From Larus michahellis (taxonomy: Eukaryota > Chordata > Aves > Charadriiformes > Laridae), in assembly GCF_964199755.1 (NCBI RefSeq), contig NC_133904.1, positions 310,001-374,000 of the forward strand: a DNA stretch of 64,000 bases. The letters are read 5' to 3'. Numbering within the stretch: position 1 is the stretch's first letter; every line of letters begins with the position of its first letter. The notes under the pieces were generated by a model, which was given only the letters and a program-made list of their open reading frames with translations, did not search any database and was not told the DNA's origin. Both the position numbers and the translations under genes were made by a program. Shown in pieces: positions 58,801 through 64,000 of this stretch.

Positions 58801-61800
58801 TCTGCTCCTGGGGACACGGGTGGGAGTGTGGCAGCCTGCTGTCCCCGAGGCTGGTGGAGATGGCTGCGAGCTGTGGGGGGAGGTCAAGACGGGAGCAGTG
58901 AGATGACACCACTCTCCATGGGATCAGCGCTGCCCGCCCCAGGGACGCGCAGGGCTGGGGGGCGGCTCTGCCCTTGCTGAGGACAGGGACTGTGGGGATT
59001 AGGGTGGAAGCGTGTGGGCTGGCCGGCTCCTGGCTGCCACCGCAGTGTCTGTGCAGACCTAATCCAGTCGGATGACCAGGCAGAGCCGCGATCTGCTTGC
59101 AGGAACAATCAGGGCTCTGTCCTTACCCCCGGAGGGGGTGAGGGGGTGCTGGGGGGAGGGCAGCAAGCCTGCAGCTCGCTTTCCCCTCTGCCAGCCTGGT
59201 GCAGAGGCTTTTTACCTCAGCACCTTCCCAAATGCCCTGAGCTGCCAGGCGTCCCAGGCTGTGCTGAGGGCACGTGGTGTGCTGTGGAGAACAGGCCCGG
59301 GTCTGTCCCCAGTGACTCTGGCAGTGCTGGAGGCGCAGTGCTGCTCTAAGAGGCAGGGCTGCAGCTCTGCAGCCGGCTGTGCCCCACAGGGAAGGGGCGC
59401 AGAGCTGCAGGCTGAGTCTTGGCCTTGCCTCCACCAGCCCAGGGTGGGAGCAGGGCTCAGGTGCCACCGGCCTTGGGGAGCGCAGCCCCACATCACGAGC
59501 ACCACATCTCAGGGAGCCGGTGTGGTCTGCGGCTTCCCTGGATAACACCAGTTGGTGCGGTATGGGGTTGACTTGCACGCTGCATTGTCCCCTGCCCCAA
59601 GCTTGCTCCCCACCACGGCCCCAGCTCTGGGGGACACGTGCAGAGGGGAGCGGGTCCTGAGCTGGCAGGTGGGGGCTTTGCCGGCCCCTTCCCTGGGGAC
59701 TGATGCGTGCCGGCAAGCTGTGAGCACCAGACTCCTCTGGTGATGGAGCCATGGACACAAGTCCTGCCCCTGGTGTTTGTCTCCTGCCATCCTGTGCTGA
59801 CGGTGCTGGGCTGTCACAAGTTGAGTCCGTTCCCTTTCCTGCTCATGGAGCAGCTGGTGCACGGTGGGCTGTGCCATGGGGGAGCCCTGCGGAGCGGAGC
59901 AATTCCATTTTGGCTGGCAGGGGCTTGGTGGTTCCCCCCAAGCAGGGGTGGTGCAGGTTGGGCTCCAGGTGCCAGGGTGCATCTCCCTTGCCCCCCAGAG
60001 CACAGAGGGGCTTCGGGGTGAGGTTCGTGACTTGGGGAGCTGCAGCCCGGATTTTCTGCCCCAGGACTGAGGGTGCCAGTCAGCCAGGTGCATCTTTCCT
60101 CCCCTGCTCGGCGCCGGCTGGCTGCATGGCTGGCCAGGGTGGTGGCACACCTGCAGAACTCTGATAAGCTTGGCGGGGGTTGTTAACTGCAGCCAAACAG
60201 TTTTGCGGCAGCCTGGGGCAGCGGAGGGTAAGATGTCCTCTCCCTCATGTTCCTGCAGCCTTTGCAGCCCAGCCCTGCCAGTGATGGCGCAGCCTGGGCA
60301 GATGGATCCTGCCTGTGGCTGTTGCCCAGACTTCGTGGCTTCCAGCGGGGCAGGGTGGCCACTTGGCCCCCTTCTCCCCAGTCCAGGCAGGCTGCTGGGC
60401 CGGGAGGCCCTGGGCAGCAGGGGTGGAGCCAGCGCGGCCAGGCCAGCCTCTGGGACGTGCAGGAGGGGACAAGGAAATGACAGCACTGGAGAGGGTTTGG
60501 GGTTTAAAAATAACCGGCTGGGCGGCTGCGTGGCCTCCTGGCCCAGCTGTGCTGCGCTGGAGTCCCGTCCTGCCCCAGCCCTGGCTGGGCTGTCCCCACA
60601 TGCGTGGGAGCTGAGCCACGGCCAGCAGCATGGCTCCTCGTCTGGTAGTGGCCCCTGCCTGGGGTCGGATGCCTGCGTGCCTCCCTCGCTTTGCTCCTCT
60701 GAAGCTGACTGTACCCCGAGGTAGAGACCGGCGCAGGGTGGGTGCTCCGGTGGGATGTTGGCGTGGGGGGCAGAAGGGCTCTGTGAGTGGCCTGTCCGAA
60801 GGAGCGGAGGCTGGCTCAGACCCTCCCTGCCCTGGCTGGGGCTGTCTGAGGAGTGAGGTCTGGACGCCCCGGTCCCTACCTCACCAGTAACAGGGGTTGC
60901 TGGTTGGCTCAGGGAGGCGAGCAGCAGTTTTGTCTCCTGAGGTTGGAGCCTCTTCCAGGCTGGCTCCGAAAGGCCTGTCCCCCTCTGCTGCTGCTTCCAC
61001 GGGGCCTCCCTGCCAGGGCAGCAGCTTTGTTGTACAATTAGGGACTTACTGCCATGCAGGGACTTACGGGAAGGTAAGGTGGGCAGAGGCCACGTCAGTG
61101 GACCCAGGGTCTCCCCAGCTGCCTTGTCACCAGCTGCTGCAGTGTCTCCTGCACCGTGTACCAGCAGCTGCTCTGGAGTGGGTGGCCCAGCCTGCCTGTG
61201 GCAGCCCCAGGGCTTGGGACTGCAGGTGGGGGGGGACATGGAATTGGGGAGACTGGGCTCTCATGTCCATCCTGCTCCTTTCTCTGTTGCAGATCTTTGG
61301 TGACTATTACCACTTTCGGCACAGCGGTGTGGTGAAGCGTTCCCTCTCGCCCCACCAGCCCTGGCACAGCCGTTTGGCCAGGGAGCCGCAGGTACGTGCA
61401 GTGGGGGGGCCTTGCCTGCCGTCTGCAGGAGCCTGGCTTTGGTCCTGGGCACTTCACCCTGGGCACAGGACAGGACTGAGCTGCCTTGAACCGTCCCCTG
61501 GCACTGAGGCCCGTGGCAGAGCTGGGTGGGAGCCTGGCACATGCCTGGCAAGGGCAGGGGGTCAGCAGAGCTGGTGTCACTGGCCTGTGGACTGCTGAGA
61601 TCCCGGGGCACGGGGCAGCCTTGGCTCCCCGGAGGGCTCTCTGTCCTTGTACGTGGGACAAGGTGTGCAGGGCAGTGCCAGATCCCAGCACGGCAGTGTG
61701 GTGGGGCTGCCGTGATCTCTGTCCCAGGGGCCTGACACTCTGGCAGCGCAGCAGGGCGTGCAGCGTGTCACAGCAGGGCATGCAGCGTCGCAGCGGCTGG

Positions 61801-64000
61801 CAGGCTCTCGGCTGCTCAGCAGAGCTCTGCGCTCTGACCTGCCCGCTCCGCTGGAGCGGAGCCTGTCACGGACGTGCTGCCGCCCCGGCACGGCCAGGCG
61901 GAAGGGGCCAGGAGGGAGGGTCTAGGTGCTGCGGTAGCTCTGGTGGGTGAGATGCTCTGCCAGCCCAGGGCTGGCTGGGAGCCCCCGGCGGAGGGCTCCT
62001 CTGGGCGAGCTGCTGGCTGCGGGGCAGAGGGCCTCGGGAGCTGCTGGCACAGGTGTGAGCTGCCGAGGGGGCAGGCAGGGGCAGCGGAGGAGCCCCATGC
62101 CCTCTCTGCCCTCAGGTGCAGTGGCTGGAGCAGCAGGTGGCAAAGCGCAGGACCAAGCGAGACGTGTTCATGGAGCCCACGGACCCCAAGTTCCCGCAGC
62201 AGTGGTACCTGGTGAGTGCCGGGTGGGGGCTGCGTGCTGCTGGGTGAGGAGGGGGGCCACACAGTCACAACAGCAAGTTCTGGGGATGCGGACGTGGCAC
62301 CGGAGGGATGGCGGGGAGGAGGAAGGCCTGCGGCAGCCGTCTGGTGCTGTGGATCCAGGGATACCCCAGGGAAGAGGCTGTGCTCATGGAACTGCGGCTC
62401 CCTGCCGGGGCACTGGCAGGGCTGGGGAGAGCCAGGGGCTGGACTAGGAGGGAGCAGCCCTTTGCCTGGCCCAGGAACGGGGTCTGTGCCCGTGCCCTGT
62501 CTGTGTTGTCAAGCTCGGGCACAAGCCTGATTTCTGAAGGGAGCCATGTTTATGGGGCCCAAGCAGAGCCTGGGGCTCAGTCTCCTTTTGGAGTGGCCTT
62601 CCTCAGGTGGCCGTGCTCAGCCCCCTGTGCACAGGTTCCCGGGGATTTCCTTGTCCCCACTCTTGCCTGCCCTTACGGCTGGGCCTGGGAGGTGTCGGGC
62701 ACACCCTGCCACAGTGCCAGCAGCCGGGTGCAGTTCCTATTGCCAGGGCTTCTCTCGGCAGTACAACACGAACCAGCGGGACCTGAATGTGCGTCAGGCC
62801 TGGGAGCAGGGCTACACGGGCAAGGGCATCGTGGTTTCCATCCTGGATGATGGCATTGAGAAGAACCACCCTGACCTGGAGGGCAACTATGTAAGTGTGG
62901 GGCAATGCTGCAGGGCGGTGTGCCACAGGAGCCTGTCTGGGCAGCTGCGTCCGCTCGGTGCAGCCCCAGAGCCACGTGGCACAGGGCTCGTGCCTGCTGT
63001 GGTGGCACATGCAGGAAAACGGTGGAGGTGGGACTGGAGCCTGCCCCCATGCTCAGCCCAGCCTCAGGGCTGTGGAGCACAGGTGTGGCCCCAGGGCAGT
63101 GGAACTCGGTGGGCAAGGTAGACGGTCTCTTAACTGCCAGATCTGTCTTGCAGGATCCAGGGGCGAGCTTTGATGTCAATGACCAGGACCCAGACCCGCA
63201 GCCCCGCTACACACAGATGAACGACAACAGGTGAGGGACTCAGCGGCAGTGCGACCGGGAGGTGGCTGCGGGAGGGTGCAGGAGCATGGTGGCATCCTTC
63301 TGCCCCACAGAGAAACGCCCTGCCTGCCTTTCTGACGCGGGCAGCATCCTTTGGGGCTGCCCAGCACCACTGCAGGCTGTTCAGTCCCCCCTGGAGCAGG
63401 AGGGTAGATAGAGGAGCCTTGTGAAGCCTTTGTCAGCCGCCTGGTTCGGGAGGGATGCGAGGCAGCCTGGGCGCTGGTCCCTCCGGCTGCGGCTGGTGCC
63501 CAGCCATGTGCTCCTTGCGTCCCATCTAAGCACACTTGGTCCTGTTTTGACTGCAGACACGGCACGCGCTGCGCTGGGGAAGTTGCTGCTGTGGCAAACA
63601 ACGGGATCTGCGGCGTTGGCGTGGCTTACAATGCCAGGATCGGAGGTGGGTGCCACCCTGCCCTGCGTCAAGAGCAAAGCCTGCGCTGGGCTCCGTGGGT
63701 GCCTCGTGGCCGGAGGAGCGGGCTGTGCCGGGATCTTGGTGCTGTTGGCCAGGGTAGGCCTGTGATGGCCCGTGGCACAGGGCGGCGGCAGCGGACGGAG
63801 GGCTCTCGCCAGCAACACTGCTGCCCTGTGATGCGTGGCCGCACTGCCCCATCCGGTCGCCCGTGACGTCTGCTCTCTGGCCCTAGGCGTGCGCATGCTG
63901 GATGGGGAGGTGACTGATGCTGTGGAGGCCCATTCCCTGGGCCTCAATCCCAACCACATCCACATCTACAGTGCCAGCTGGGGCCCCGAGGACGACGGCA
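55876..64000 (+). CDS. FURIN: Furin proprotein convertase, N-terminal part (cut by window end)
   Basis: Furin is the trans-Golgi serine protease that cleaves proproteins after R-x-K/R-R. Coding exons are 55876-56055, 61293-61391, 62116-62211, 62762-62890, 63154-63230, 63557-63645 and 63887 onward. A signal peptide ([15 protein letters not shown]) is followed by the prodomain ([29 protein letters not shown]) and the autocleavage site RRTKR ending at residue 108. The catalytic domain follows, with Asp154 in VSILDDGIE, His195 in RHGTRCAGE, and [10 protein letters not shown] at the edge. The catalytic Ser lies beyond the window. Residue numbers are one higher than in human because the N-terminal region is one residue longer. 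The inner prodomain site reads SGVVKR instead of human RGVTKR. Intron 2 is 5.2 kb (56056-61292) and shows no recognisable gene. Confidence 0.97.

Noticed and set aside
59509-61239. Long minus-strand open frame inside FURIN intron 2
   Set aside because: No recognisable domain and typical GC-driven composition; no separate promoter or poly(A) signal supports a gene.

Overview
The window is a vertebrate nuclear locus and most likely comes from a bird, probably a neoavian species on a GC-rich microchromosome. Reasons: compact GT-AG introns, CpG-island promoters, the gene order of human 15q15.3, and several copies of an LTR whose ends and body resemble an LTR family I know from neoavian and passerine genomes. 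Gene names rest on protein matches to families I know. Exon borders were read by hand from splice signals and codon phase, and the spliced totals of the intact genes come out in frame.

Layout from left to right: the last five exons of CKMT1 (+); a decayed 3' remnant of STRC (-); a low-complexity, CpG-rich stretch with an LTR fragment; one relic exon of CATSPER2 (-); about 4.7 kb of AT-rich DNA with no gene I can see; intact PDIA3 (+); a broken ELL3 (-); an FKBP8-like gene, probably FKBP16 (+); SERF2 (+); a RASEF-like large Rab GTPase gene (-); SERINC4 (-) with a solo LTR in intron 2; two LTR pieces; HYPK (+); MFAP1 (-); about 5 kb with no recognisable gene; and FURIN (+), with an untranslated first exon in a CpG island, a 5.2 kb second intron and a coding region cut off by the window end.

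The genes do not form one pathway. Their order matches the human CKMT1-STRC-CATSPER2-PDIA3-ELL3-SERF2-SERINC4-HYPK-MFAP1 block, with three differences. First, STRC, CATSPER2 and ELL3 are recognisable only as broken genes, while neighbouring CKMT1, PDIA3, SERF2, HYPK and MFAP1 are clean. Second, the FKBP8-like and RASEF-like genes sit inside the block although, as I recall it, the human block has neither. Third, MFAP1 is followed directly by FURIN, which is far away on human chromosome 15.

The strongest signal is this cluster of apparent unitary pseudogenes. It includes a CATSPER2 exon that lost its pore filter (CatSper is reported absent from birds), a stereocilin C-terminus with several frame breaks, and an ELL3 in which a perfect 10-bp minisatellite lies exactly where a splice acceptor should be.
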